In this document: piece by piece, positions 52,208 through 61,031 of the stretch
Layout: every line of letters starts with the position of its first letter
Position numbering within the stretch: the stretch's first letter is position 1
Translations under genes and position numbers: made by a program
The notes under the pieces: generated by a model
What the model saw: the letters and a program-made list of their open reading frames with translations, nothing else
What the model was told of the DNA's origin: nothing
The model's database searches: none
Source of the DNA: Gemmatimonadales bacterium
GTDB lineage: Bacteria > Gemmatimonadota > Gemmatimonadetes > Palauibacterales > Palauibacteraceae
Assembly: GCA_009840115.1 (NCBI GenBank)
Contig: VXOJ01000028.1
Location: forward strand, 1-64,000
Length of the DNA stretch: 64,000 nucleotides
Reading direction: 5' to 3'

Positions 52208-53038
52208 GTGCCCGCCGGCTCCGCCCGCCGTTCCGCCGCAAGACTCGCCCGCGATGCCGTACTTCGCATGGCCTTCGCGGTCGAGGCCTATTTCAGGCTC
52301 CTCGTTCGCGTGACGAGGGCCTGTTTGAGCCGGCCCTTCTACCGCGGCGACCTCGTGCAGCAGATGGACACGATCGGCGTCGCCTCGATCTTCATCGTCA
52401 TGCTGACGGGCCTCTTCACGGGGATGGTGCTCGCCCTCCAGGCCGCCGTGGAAATGGAACGTTTCGGGGCGACGGTCTACATCGGCCGCCTGGTGGGGGC
52501 GAGCACGATCCGCGAACTCGGCCCCGTCCTCACGGCGCTCATCGTCACGGGGCGGGCGGGGGCCGGCATGGCGGCGGCCCTGGGCGCAATGCGGGTCACG
52601 GAGCAGGTCGACGCGCTCCGCACGATGGGCGTGGACCCGATCCGGAAGCTCGTCGTGCCCCGTTTCCTCGCCGCCCTCGTGATGCTCCCCGTGGTCACGA
52701 TCATAGGCGATGCCGTCGCCATCCTGGGCGGGCTCCTCATCGCGGTGCTGATGCTGGACTTCACGGCCCAGCTGTATATCAACTCCGTGTGGGAAACCCT
52801 CGCGCAGACCGGCTTCGTGCTCACGGTCATCCCCATCGACCTGATTCAGGGACTGGGCAAGCCCTTCGCGTTCGGCGGGATCATCGCGCTCACGAGCTGC
52901 TTCCACGGGCTTCGGGCGGAGGGCGGCACGGAAGGCGTGGGGCGAGCGACGACGCGGGCCGTGGTGACCTCGTCCATCCTCATCCTCGCGATGGATTACT
53001 TCCTCACGCAGATCCTGCTGACCATGTTCCCATCGTGA
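52208..53038 (+). CDS. mlaE: MlaE-type ABC permease for phospholipid transport
   Basis: A 276-residue (from GTG 52208) permease: an amphipathic N-terminal helix, FTGMVLALQAAVEMERFGA, IRELGPVLTALIVTGRAGAG, ALRTMGVDPIRKLVVPRFLA and AVVTSSILILAMDYF are MlaE marks. ATG 52268 is a shorter alternative but would cut the N-terminal helix. With mlaF and mlaD it moves lipids between the two membranes. Confidence 0.92.
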   Translation: MPAGSARRSAARLARDAVLRMAFAVEAYFRLLVRVTRACLSRPFYRGDLVQQMDTIGVASIFIVMLTGLFTGMVLALQAAVEMERFGATVYIGRLVGASTIRELGPVLTALIVTGRAGAGMAAALGAMRVTEQVDALRTMGVDPIRKLVVPRFLAALVMLPVVTIIGDAVAILGGLLIAVLMLDFTAQLYINSVWETLAQTGFVLTVIPIDLIQGLGKPFAFGGIIALTSCFHGLRAEGGTEGVGRATTRAVVTSSILILAMDYFLTQILLTMFPS

Positions 53039-53051
53039 ACGAGGATCCGAC

Positions 53052-53894
53052 ATGAGCGGCCGCACGCCCGACGGCGCGCCGGAGCCGGGAAGCGAGGCCT
53101 TCGAGGCGGAGCTGCGCGACGAGATTCGCCGGGAACTGGAGACCCACGGGGGCGGGTCCGCGCAACCCGAAATCGTCGAACTGCGGGACGTGTGGCTCTC
53201 CTTCGGGACTCACGAGGTGCTGCGCGGCGTTTCGCTGGGCGTCGCGCGCGGCGGGACGCTCTGCATCCTCGGCGGGTCGGGAGTCGGGAAGTCGACGATC
53301 CTGCGCCTCATGCTCCGGCTCCTCCTCCCCGACCGCGGCGAGGTCCTCATCGAGGGACGCGACATCAGCGCGGTTTCGCGTCCGGAGGCTCTGGCGCTGC
53401 GGGAACGGATGGGGATGGTGTTCCAGGGATCGGCGCTCTTCGATTCCCTGAACGTGTTCGACAACGTGGCTTTTCCGCTCTACGAGCATACGAAGCTGGC
53501 GGATGGTGAAATCCGGGACCGCGTCGAAGAGGTGCTGTCCTTCGTGGACCTCGACCCGGCGATGGTGCTCCCTCTGCTCCCGTCCGCACTGTCCGGAGGC
53601 ATGCGCAAACGGGTCGCCATCGCGCGGGCGATCGTGCACCGCCCCCCCATCCTCCTCTTCGACGAACCGACGAGCGGGCTCGACCCGATCACGACGCGGA
53701 GGATCGATGAACTGATCCTGAAGCTGCGGCGGGAACTGCACGTCTGCGTGGTCGTCGTGACCCACGATGTGCGGTCCGCGGCGAGAATCGCGACCGAGAC
53801 CGCGCTCCTGAAGGACGGGAAGATTATCTTCAGCGGAACTCCGGAGGAGATGCACGCCACGGAAGACCGCTATGTTCGAGCCTTCCGCGGCTAA
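53052..53894 (+). CDS. mlaF: MlaF-type ABC ATPase
   Basis: A 280-residue ATPase: Walker A LGGSGVGKST (~74-83), Q-loop MVFQGSALFDSLNVFDNVAF typical of MlaF, signature LSGGMRKRVAIARA, Walker B ILLFDEPTSGLDP and H-loop VTHDV. It starts 13 bases after mlaE. An N-terminal ~35-residue acidic extension precedes the ABC domain. Confidence 0.95.
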   Translation: MSGRTPDGAPEPGSEAFEAELRDEIRRELETHGGGSAQPEIVELRDVWLSFGTHEVLRGVSLGVARGGTLCILGGSGVGKSTILRLMLRLLLPDRGEVLIEGRDISAVSRPEALALRERMGMVFQGSALFDSLNVFDNVAFPLYEHTKLADGEIRDRVEEVLSFVDLDPAMVLPLLPSALSGGMRKRVAIARAIVHRPPILLFDEPTSGLDPITTRRIDELILKLRRELHVCVVVVTHDVRSAARIATETALLKDGKIIFSGTPEEMHATEDRYVRAFRG

Positions 53895-53939
53895 CCGCCA
53901 CGGACTGCCGAGGGGCCAGACAGGGGGCACAGGGATACG

Positions 53940-54920
53940 ATGCGACGGTCGGAACCGATCACATGGGACCAGATGCGCGTGGGGTTCGTCCTCATCGTCT
54001 CCCTCGTCCTGCTCGCGTTATGCGTGCTTTTCGTGGGCCGGATCGGGGACGTGTTCGGCGAGCGCTATCAGCTTGTCGCGCTGATGGAATCCGCTTCGGG
54101 GCTCCGCCCCGGAGCCCCCGTCCAGGTGGCCGGGAGGGGCGTCGGCCAGGTCGAGCGCGTGGAGTTCATCGCACCGGAGGAGCGGGGGGACTCGGAAGCC
54201 GCGGTCGCGGTCTGGCTCGGGGTCAACGTGGACATCCGGGAGCAGATCCGGCGCGGATCGAGAGCCCGCGTGCGGACGCAGGGACTGCTCGGCGACCGCC
54301 TCATCGACATCGAACCGGGGTCTCCCGATTCGGCGATCCTCGTTCCGGGAGACACGATCGGAACGGCGCCGGCGCTGAGCTACGACGAACTCCTCGGCCA
54401 GGCGGCCGATGCCGTCCTCGGTCTCACACAGCTCTCGAACGACCTTTCGGCGACGCTGGCCCGCGTCTCGAGCGGCGAGGGTTCGCTTGGACGCCTCCTC
54501 GTCGATGAAGCGCTCTACGACGGCCTCGTCGACCTCAACGAAAACCTCGCGGCAGTGCTGGGGCCGATCGCCGACGGGGAGGGCTCCTTCGCCCGTCTCC
54601 TCGAGGATGAGGAATTCTACGACCGCCTCGTTTCCTCCACCGCCCGCTTCGACACGGTGACGGCGGCGCTGGCGGCCGGCGAAGGGACGCTCGGGCGTCT
54701 GCTGGCGTCGGACTCCCTGTACCGCGCGGTCGCCTCATCCGCGACCCGGGCCAATGCGATCCTGGGCCTCATCGAGAACGGCGAAGGGGCGGTCGGGCAG
54801 CTCATCGGCGACGAGACGCTGTACGAGGAGTTTCTCAAGGTCGTGGTGGACCTGAACGCGTTCCTCACCGAGGTGCGGGCCAACCCCGGAAAGTTCATCC
54901 CGCCGATCCGGGTCTTCTAG
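53940..54920 (+). CDS. mlaD: MlaD-type MCE protein with four C-terminal repeats
   Basis: A 326-residue periplasmic protein with one N-terminal anchor helix (VGFVLIVSLVLLALCVLFVG), an MCE domain (~35-130; LMESASGLRPGAPVQVAGRG) that forms hexameric lipid rings, and a C-terminal region of four 34-residue repeats (~177-312). The repeat core is GEGSLGRLLxDExLY. It follows mlaF after 45 bases and ends 26 bases before convergent greA. Confidence 0.93.
   Translation: MRRSEPITWDQMRVGFVLIVSLVLLALCVLFVGRIGDVFGERYQLVALMESASGLRPGAPVQVAGRGVGQVERVEFIAPEERGDSEAAVAVWLGVNVDIREQIRRGSRARVRTQGLLGDRLIDIEPGSPDSAILVPGDTIGTAPALSYDELLGQAADAVLGLTQLSNDLSATLARVSSGEGSLGRLLVDEALYDGLVDLNENLAAVLGPIADGEGSFARLLEDEEFYDRLVSSTARFDTVTAALAAGEGTLGRLLASDSLYRAVASSATRANAILGLIENGEGAVGQLIGDETLYEEFLKVVVDLNAFLTEVRANPGKFIPPIRVF
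54469..54876 (+). repeat. Four 34-residue coding repeats in mlaD
   Basis: Each 102-base unit encodes about 34 residues beginning GEGSLGRLLVDEALYDGL, GEGSFARLLEDEEFYDRL, GEGTLGRLLASDSLYRAV and GEGAVGQLIGDETLYEEF. The rest of each unit is a helix with Leu/Ile spacing. The DNA has diverged, so this is an old protein-level repeat. Confidence 0.85.
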
Positions 54921-54946
54921 CAGATCCGGTAGCGGATCCGGGCCCT

Positions 54947-55414
54947 CTAGAGGTCGTGCATCGTCTCGAAATCGACGACCTCGAACTCGCGCGCGCCGGC
55001 CGGAAGCCTCACGCTCACGAGTTCGCCCTTCCTTCTTCCGAGGAGCGCGCGGCCGATGGGCGACTCCATCGAGATGTCGTTGTTCTCGATGTCGACGTCG
55101 TCGCCGATCGTGAGGTTGAAGGACTCGATCTCGTCGTCCTCCAGGTCGCGCACCGCGACTCTCGAACCGAACCCGACCCGGTCCGTCGGGATGTTCTCGA
55201 TATCGAGTTCCCCGAGCTGGGACATTCGGCGCGCCAGATAGTCGAGCCGCGCCCGCACGAAGCCCTGCCGCTCCAGGGCGGCGGTGTACTCGGAATTCTC
55301 CCGCAAGTCGCCCTGGGCGACGGCCTTCTCGATTTCCTTCGGAAGGATGACGTTCAGCTCGTGGAGAAGCGTCTCCGCTTCGTCCCCGATCTTGCGCTGC
55401 AGTTCTTCGATCAT
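54947..55414 (-). CDS. greA: Transcription elongation factor GreA
   Basis: Helps RNA polymerase cut back and restart stalled transcripts. The 155-residue protein has the N-terminal coiled coil with the acidic tip (QGDLRENSEYTAALERQ) and the C-terminal FKBP-like domain (VRDLEDDEIESFNLTIGDDV, SPIGRALLGRRKGE). ATG 55414 follows a strong GAGGAGG at six to seven bases; a longer in-frame reading would run into the ssrA terminator. Confidence 0.96.
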   Translation of the reverse strand: MIEELQRKIGDEAETLLHELNVILPKEIEKAVAQGDLRENSEYTAALERQGFVRARLDYLARRMSQLGELDIENIPTDRVGFGSRVAVRDLEDDEIESFNLTIGDDVDIENNDISMESPIGRALLGRRKGELVSVRLPAGAREFEVVDFETMHDL

Positions 55415-55449
55415 CCGGAACCTCCTCGACCCGTCGACGGGCCGGCCGC

Positions 55450-55487
55450 AAAAAAAGCCGAGGCGCTCCCGGAAAGGGAGGCGCCCC
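55450..55487 (-). terminator. Rho-independent terminator of tmRNA
   Basis: On the minus strand a GC-rich stem of about nine pairs with a one-base bulge (GGCG-CTCCC against GGGAG-CGCC; 55460-55487) and a short loop is followed by TCGGC and seven T (55456-55450). It lies 43 bases after the tmRNA 3' end and before greA. Confidence 0.85.
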
Positions 55488-55530
55488 GGGCGGAGCACTG
55501 CCGGCGCAGGTTATGCGACCCTGCACCTGA

Positions 55531-55898
55531 TGGAGGCGGCGGGAATCGAACCCGCGTCCGCGAGCCCATCCACCACGGCATCTACGTGCGTAGTTCGTGA
55601 TCGAGTCTCGTCCCGCGAGGGTTCACGAACAACCCCTCACGGAACCAGCCGTGTACGCGGCTCTCGCCGTGCTCTCGTCACCCGCGGCTTACGGCGCGCC
55701 GGGGCGACCAGCCCGATTCATCGACGTCCGCCGGGAGGTCCTCGGGCCCGGACCTCTCGGGGACGGGCTACGCGATTTTACGCAGCCAGAGCCAAACCGT
55801 CGTTGGCACCTGAAGGTTTCCCGGTGTTTAACGAGGCCCCGGGCACCTCGGCACGCTTCCGCGGCTTCCGGTTCACGCGTCGAAGCCGTGTCGCCCCC
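55531..55898 (-). ncRNA. ssrA: Transfer-messenger RNA
   Basis: A 368-base one-piece tmRNA. The 5' end GGGGGCGACACGGCTTCGAC (55898 downward) and the 3' end with T-arm GGGTTCGATTCCC pair as an alanine-type acceptor stem (GGGGGCG/CGCCTCC). CCA is not encoded. The tag frame reads GCC AAC GAC GGT TTG GCT CTG GCT GCG TAA, giving ANDGLALAA. The 3' part also has the TTCGATTCCCGCC loop typical of tmRNA. It frees stalled ribosomes and tags their products. Confidence 0.95.
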
Positions 55899-55978
55899 CT
55901 GATACTCGCAAAGGCTACCCCACACGGTCGTTTATCCCGTCGTGCAGCGCAAGTTCCGGGAGCGGCCGAGGAGGTTCT

Positions 55979-56008
55979 TTGACAGCCGGAAACCGGCGCG
56001 GGTATACT
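55979..56008 (+). promoter_or_regulatory. Strong sigma-70-type promoter of ptsN
   Basis: TTGACA (55979-55984), an 18-base spacer that contains the inverted repeat GCCGG-AAA-CCGGC, and TATACT (56003-56008). This is the best promoter match in the window and would start ptsN mRNA near 56015, leaving a ~75-base leader. The inverted repeat in the spacer might bind a regulator. Confidence 0.75.
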
Positions 56009-56090
56009 CGGGGCTTGCCGGGTCCGGCGGCGCCGGTGCCCGTTGATTCGATATGCGCCCCGCGCTCGCGGGGAGGAGATATAGATCCAA

Positions 56091-56543
56091 GTGCAGCTTC
56101 GAGAATTTTTCGTTCCGTCCGCCATCAAACTCGACCTGGCGGCCGAGACGAAGGATGAGGCCCTGAAGGAACTCGTGTCGTGTATGGGCCTCGACGGAAA
56201 ATCCGAAGGAATCCTCTACAAGATGCTGAAGCGGCGGGAAAATCTCGGTTCGACCGGGATCGGCCGCGGCATCGCGATCCCGCACTGCCGTTCGCTCGTC
56301 GTGACCCGGTTGAGGGTCGCGTTCGGCCGCAAGCTCTCGGGTCTGGATTTCAAGGCGATCGACGAGAAACCCGTTCGGTACGTCTTCCTCATCGTCGCGC
56401 CGCCGCTGGAGGTCTCGAATCAGTATCTTCCGGTGCTGGGCAGGATCGCGCAGTTCGGCAAGGAAGCCGACGTGCCGGACTTGCTCGCCGAAATATCGAG
56501 CCCCGAACAGTTCATCGAGTTGCTCGATGCGAAGGACCTCTAG
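56091..56543 (+). CDS. ptsN: PTS EIIA-like protein (PtsN family)
   Basis: A 150-residue EIIA domain of the nitrogen-PTS/fructose class with the phosphorylated His in GRGIAIPHCR (~57-66) and AFGRKLSGLDFKAIDEKPV. No sugar-transporting EIIB/EIIC gene is seen, so a regulatory PTS role is likely; ptsI at the right end could phosphorylate it through HPr. Start GTG 56091 with GGAGGAG about 14 bases upstream, somewhat far. Confidence 0.86.
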   Translation: MQLREFFVPSAIKLDLAAETKDEALKELVSCMGLDGKSEGILYKMLKRRENLGSTGIGRGIAIPHCRSLVVTRLRVAFGRKLSGLDFKAIDEKPVRYVFLIVAPPLEVSNQYLPVLGRIAQFGKEADVPDLLAEISSPEQFIELLDAKDL

Positions 56544-56899
56544 TGGACCAGCAACTCGAACTGCTCCTTGAGATCCAGGACCTGCGAATGCAGCGTCGAG
56601 GTCTCACGGACGGAACGCTGACCGACCTCGAGGCGGAGGTCTTCGACATCAAGATCGAGGACGCGATCCGATCGCTCGACGAGAAGGTCGAGGAACTCGC
56701 GCAGAGGCTGACGCGGGGGATCCGGGAGCGCTATCGCCGCATCGCCGACAAGGCGCCGCGCGTCGTCGCGCCGGTCATCAACGGCATCTGCTACGGCTGC
56801 TTCGTGGCGGTTTCCACGGCCCGCGCCTCCGAGGCGGACCGAAATCTCCGCGTCGAATCGTGCGAGTACTGCGGCTGCTTCCTCTACCACGTCGGCTGA
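56543..56899 (+). CDS. Coiled-coil C4 zinc-ribbon protein
   Basis: A 118-residue protein: coiled-coil first half (LEAEVFDIKIEDAIRSLDEK) and a C-terminal four-Cys zinc ribbon, CYGCF (~87-91) and CEYCGCF (~108-114). It belongs to the C4-type zinc-ribbon coiled-coil group without a firm function. Its GTG overlaps the ptsN stop by one base (TAGTG), so it is co-translated. Confidence 0.8.
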   Translation: MDQQLELLLEIQDLRMQRRGLTDGTLTDLEAEVFDIKIEDAIRSLDEKVEELAQRLTRGIRERYRRIADKAPRVVAPVINGICYGCFVAVSTARASEADRNLRVESCEYCGCFLYHVG

Positions 56900-56923
56900 A
56901 CCCGGACTGAGCCCGCAGCCCGC

Positions 56924-58834
56924 TTAGCCGGGCGGGCGGACGAGAACTCTTCCTTCCGCGGTTCGCCGGGTCACGCCTTCCCGGTCGAGGTATTCGAGGA
57001 GCGGGATCAGGTACTTCCGGGAGAGCCCGAACGTTTCCTTGAACCGCGTGGGAGGGGCCGGCGCGCCATCGGCGAGAAGCTCTCTCGTTCGCGCCTCCAT
57101 GTTCTCCAGAGCCCCGACGGCGACATGCAACTCGGGTGTCACCGCCTTCGTCACGCCGGACTCCTGCAGCAGCCGGAGGAGGTCGTCGAGCACGGCGCGG
57201 TCCAGACGCAGCTTCTTCCCCAGTTCCGCGACGAGCGGTGGCTGCAGTCCGGCCGCCTCGATCGTCCCCTCGAGTTGCGCGCGCCCCTCTTCCTCGCGCG
57301 GAGTGAGGCGGGGCGCGTGGTCCGGAAGCGCGAGCCGCGGCCCGTTCTCGAGCAGACGCCGGTCCGCGAGGAGTCGGCGGACGGCGGTCTCCGCCAGTTC
57401 GAGGTCGCAGACGGGCGCCATCGCGGAGCGTACGGCCTCCTTCGACACGCCCGGGGCGCGGCGGTCCGCGGCGTGGAGGCGGACCATGCTTTCCTCCACG
57501 GCTTCCATCGCCTCGGCCACCGCGTCGGCCGCGAACCAGCGGTCGCCGATGCGCACACAGCCGGCCTCCCCGGCGGCCGTCTCGAGCGTGGGGTCGCGCC
57601 GCCCGAGGAGGATCGGCGATGTCGCGACGGGGAGCCCGCGCAGGCCCCCCAAGGCCACGGCGGCGGCGAGCGCCTCCGCCGGGTCACCGTCGAGAATCCG
57701 CCGCCAGGCTGCCGTCCGCGCGGGCCAGTCGGGCGGCGGGTTCAGCTCCGCCACGCGGATCCCGCCGATCGTCGTCACCGGCGAGTAGAAACGAAGGATG
57801 GCCCGATCGCGGGTCCGGGCGAGGAGCGGCGCCTCGAGGGCAAGCACGGCCCAGGCGGTCGCGCCGGGCGCGACGGGCTGGCGATCGGCCGTTTGCAGTC
57901 GGGCCATGACTTCGCGGGTGCCGAGGTAGACCCTCAGACGCTGTCCATGGCGGAGGGGCCGGTCGCGGCTCCCGAGCGCTCGCACCCGGACGCCGAGACG
58001 CGCGCTCGACCTCCACTCGGACGGGTCCACGAGCACGCTGCCCCGCTCCACCGCGGACGGCGCGACGCCGACGAGCGCAACGGCGCACCGGCGGCCGGCG
58101 GTGACGCGGCTCCGGGGGTCTTCGTGGACCTGGAGTGCGCGCACGCGGGCCGAGTCGCCCCCGGGGAAGACGCGCACGGTGTCGCCCACGCCGACGGATC
58201 CGCTCCACACCGTGCCGGTCACCACAGTCCCGGTGCCCCGGATCGAGAAGGATCGGTCGACCGGGAGCCGGAAGCGGTCGTCGACGCTGCGCGCGGCGAT
58301 CCCCGCCGTCGCCCTGCGGAGCGTGGCCCGCAATGCTTCGATCCCATCGCCTGTCAGGGCGGAGACCGGCACGATCTCCCACGGCGCCCGGACGGGATCC
58401 TCGCCCAGCAGTTCACGGGTCGTCTCCCTCGCGAGTTCGAGCCAGTCCTCATCCACGCGGTCGCTCTTCGTGAGCGCGACGACCCCCCGCCGGATGTTCA
58501 GAAGACGGGCGATCGCAAGGTGTTCGTGCGTCTGGGGCATCGGCCCCTCGTCCGCCGCCACGACGAGGAGGAGGACATCGATGCCCGTGGCCCCGGCGAG
58601 CATGTTCTTGAGAAAGTCCTCGTGCCCCGGGACGTCCACGATCCCCGTCTCCAGGCCGGGATCGAGGTCGAGCCGCGCGAAGCCCAGGTCTATCGTGAGC
58701 CCCCGCTTCCGCTCCTCCAGCCAGCGGTCCGTCTCGACCCCCGTCAACGCCCGCACGAGAGCCGTCTTGCCGTGATCCACGTGGCCGGCCGTCCCGATCA
58801 CGATCCCGCGCCGATCGCTCGTGCCCCCGTTCAC
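56924..58834 (-). CDS. selB: Selenocysteine-specific elongation factor
   Basis: Brings Sec-tRNA to UGA codons marked by a SECIS hairpin. The 636-residue protein has the GTPase motifs GHVDHGKT (17-24), DVPGHEDF and TKSD, the SelB-specific RGTGTVVTGTVWSGSVGVGD domain 2, and a long C-terminal region of winged helices (EGTIEAAGLQPPLVAELGKK, FKETFGLSRKYLIPLLEYLD) that bind SECIS. The GTG at 58834 is used. selC lies ~5.4 kb to the left. Confidence 0.95.
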   Translation of the reverse strand: MNGGTSDRRGIVIGTAGHVDHGKTALVRALTGVETDRWLEERKRGLTIDLGFARLDLDPGLETGIVDVPGHEDFLKNMLAGATGIDVLLLVVAADEGPMPQTHEHLAIARLLNIRRGVVALTKSDRVDEDWLELARETTRELLGEDPVRAPWEIVPVSALTGDGIEALRATLRRATAGIAARSVDDRFRLPVDRSFSIRGTGTVVTGTVWSGSVGVGDTVRVFPGGDSARVRALQVHEDPRSRVTAGRRCAVALVGVAPSAVERGSVLVDPSEWRSSARLGVRVRALGSRDRPLRHGQRLRVYLGTREVMARLQTADRQPVAPGATAWAVLALEAPLLARTRDRAILRFYSPVTTIGGIRVAELNPPPDWPARTAAWRRILDGDPAEALAAAVALGGLRGLPVATSPILLGRRDPTLETAAGEAGCVRIGDRWFAADAVAEAMEAVEESMVRLHAADRRAPGVSKEAVRSAMAPVCDLELAETAVRRLLADRRLLENGPRLALPDHAPRLTPREEEGRAQLEGTIEAAGLQPPLVAELGKKLRLDRAVLDDLLRLLQESGVTKAVTPELHVAVGALENMEARTRELLADGAPAPPTRFKETFGLSRKYLIPLLEYLDREGVTRRTAEGRVLVRPPG

Positions 58835-58863
58835 CGTGGGCTCACCGGTCGTTCACGGGTCCC

Positions 58864-59595
58864 TCAGTCCAGCCGACTCAGAAAAGGCAGAGACTTCAAC
58901 TGTGCGCCCTCCGCCACGTGGTGCCGGATGAACTCGGCCAGCCAGCGGCCCTGGCGGCCGTTGGCGCGGTTCCGTTCCGCCTGCCCGCCGGACACGAGGA
59001 TCCGCAGGGCATCCAGCTCTCCCGGGTCGAGTTGGGGCCCGATCGGACCGCAGGAGCCGCAGCGAAGTCCGCCGGCCTCGAAGTCGAAGCGCGCGCCCGC
59101 GGCCCCGATGGGACTCCGGCAGCCGACGCAACGTTCGATCTCCGGGCGGAACCCCAGCGCGTTCACCACACCCCAGACGAACTCCAGCCCGCCGGCCGAC
59201 GCCCCTTCCCGGACCCGGCCGTGGAGCCCGTCGAGGCCCTCCGTCAGGGTCCGGTACAGCTCCGCATCGCTGTGCTCCGGGGCGAGGCGCATCACCAGCT
59301 CGCAGAGGACGGATGCGATCGTGAAGAGTTCGATCGAACGGTCGAGCCCCCGCCGGTCACGGAGGAGTTCGAAGTTGGAGAGGGTATGCAGGTCGCGTCC
59401 CTCCCGGCTGTAGAATGTCGCCTCCCCTTCCACGAAGGGTTCGAGCAGGCCGCCGAAGCGGCTGCGGGGGCGCAGCGCCCCCCGGGCGAGCGCGGAGCAG
59501 GGGCCGAGTTCCCACGTCATCAGGCGCAGGATCTTGCTGGTTTCGCTGTACCGGTACGTTTGGAGGACCACCGCACGGGTCGTCACGAGTCCCAC
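58864..59595 (-). CDS. recO: DNA repair protein RecO
   Basis: Works with RecR to load RecA at gaps. The 243-residue protein has the N-terminal OB-fold start TTRAVVLQTYRYSETSKIL, the helical core and a complete zinc knuckle (CVGC at ~166-169, CGSC at ~189-192). The C-terminus (LAEFIRHHV) is typical. It starts at GTG 59595, upstream of selB by 29 bases on the same strand. Confidence 0.93.
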   Translation of the reverse strand: MGLVTTRAVVLQTYRYSETSKILRLMTWELGPCSALARGALRPRSRFGGLLEPFVEGEATFYSREGRDLHTLSNFELLRDRRGLDRSIELFTIASVLCELVMRLAPEHSDAELYRTLTEGLDGLHGRVREGASAGGLEFVWGVVNALGFRPEIERCVGCRSPIGAAGARFDFEAGGLRCGSCGPIGPQLDPGELDALRILVSGGQAERNRANGRQGRWLAEFIRHHVAEGAQLKSLPFLSRLD

Positions 59596-59663
59596 TCGGC
59601 CCCCCTAATGTCCCCTCGAGCAGCCGCGGTATCTCCGGGACACGGCACCAGCCCCGGGCGCGG

Positions 59664-60797
59664 TCAGCTGGGACGAAGCAGGATATCGGTCGTTCCCGCC
59701 CCGATCGGCGCCTCGTCGATGAACTCGCCCTCGGCCGAGAGGAGAACGAGGCGTCCCTGGCCCGCGGCCACGTAGGTGGCGCAGAGGATCTGGCCGTCAA
59801 GAAATCCGGCCGCGACCCGGCAGTTGAGGTTCGAGCCGTCCCGGTCGCGCGGCTGGATCGGGTTTTCCGGCCCGTTCATCCAATCCCGAACCGCAAAGCT
59901 GAACCTGAGCACGTCCGTTTCCGTCGCCCCGATGCCCTTCGTGCGCACGACATAGACGAGCCCGTCGCGCCCGGCTTCCATGGAGATGCCGCTCCCCCCA
60001 AGGGGGTTCACGTCCTGCACGGTCCGCGCCGACATGTCGATCTCGACGAGATTCCCCTCCCCCACCGCGGCGGAGGTCACCGGATCGACTGCCCCGCCCG
60101 CCAGCAGGAGCATTTGGTCCTCGAGCACGATGGCCTCGTTGACTCCGACCGTGCCTTCCGGAAGCCTCAACTCGTCGAAATAGCTGCCGCTGATGAACTC
60201 GTGAAGGACAATGCGGGGGGGGCCGAGGGGCTCTCGTCCGCCGTCCTCGTCGTCGAGGTTGCCATCGGCGGAGACGAGGAACTGCCCCGCCGGAATCACC
60301 CTCTCCACGAAGGTGCCCACCGCCTCGACGGCGATCTGCGCCATCGGAGTGCCCGGGAAAGCCACGTACACCGCGTCCTGCGCCCGGGCGGGGATGAGGG
60401 CGCCCACCGTACCGCCCGCATCGAAGATCACGGTGGGTTTACCGGGGTCCACGATCGCGTTGTTCGGAAAAACGGCCGTCGTCCGTTCGTCGGTGGAGAA
60501 GGACCCGAAGACGACCTTGCTCCCCTCTGGAGCGTCCCACGCCGTCACCCAGAGATCCTGAATGAAATCCGCCGTCCGGCCCCTGAACCCCGCCTCCAAC
60601 TGAATGTCACGCCCGAAGGGGACGATCCGGCCATCGATCCGGTTGAACTGCTGCAAGGTCCCGGAGATGGAGTTGAGAACGGCGAATTCCGAGCGGTCGG
60701 GAGTTGCGACGCCCGGGTCATCCGGCCCCGTCCCGTTCGAACCGCCGCACGCGGCGAGGACCGCCAGCGCCCCAATCCGTATCCAGCTACGTCTCAT
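59664..60797 (-). CDS. Lipoprotein with a beta-propeller-like body
   Basis: A 377-residue lipoprotein: signal peptide with lipobox ALAVLAAC (Cys18) and a Gly/Pro linker, followed by repeated beta-strand units such as FAVLNSISGTLQQFNRID, PTVIFDAGGTVG and LVEIDMSARTVQDVNPLGG, reminiscent of YncE/quinoprotein-like propellers. No enzyme motif seen. ATG 60797 follows GAGG at nine bases. The 234 bases between it and the next gene upstream hold nothing recognised. Confidence 0.7.
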   Translation of the reverse strand: MRRSWIRIGALAVLAACGGSNGTGPDDPGVATPDRSEFAVLNSISGTLQQFNRIDGRIVPFGRDIQLEAGFRGRTADFIQDLWVTAWDAPEGSKVVFGSFSTDERTTAVFPNNAIVDPGKPTVIFDAGGTVGALIPARAQDAVYVAFPGTPMAQIAVEAVGTFVERVIPAGQFLVSADGNLDDEDGGREPLGPPRIVLHEFISGSYFDELRLPEGTVGVNEAIVLEDQMLLLAGGAVDPVTSAAVGEGNLVEIDMSARTVQDVNPLGGSGISMEAGRDGLVYVVRTKGIGATETDVLRFSFAVRDWMNGPENPIQPRDRDGSNLNCRVAAGFLDGQILCATYVAAGQGRLVLLSAEGEFIDEAPIGAGTTDILLRPS

Positions 60798-61031
60798 GAT
60801 CCGCTCCTCTGATGCCCAACCCTGTGCGGCCCGCAACCGGTCGCCGACCGGGAGCCGTCGCCGCCCCGGCGGTTGGGTCCTTCCCGGCAAGGTCCGCTCG
60901 CGGGTGGTGAACGGCAAGCGGACGCCGCCCTGCCCGTTCCGGTCCGGCGAGCTTCCGCCAGAATAACGTTTAGAGGGCCCGCATCGGCGACGACGCGCCC
61001 CCCGGAGGCCGCGGGGTCTTGCCACGGACCG

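Noticed and set aside
48490-58834. Selenoprotein gene with in-frame TGA
   Set aside because: I looked for genes cut at TGA with a homologous continuation near selC and selB and found none; the lipoprotein-lptE anomaly lacks, rather than contains, a stop.
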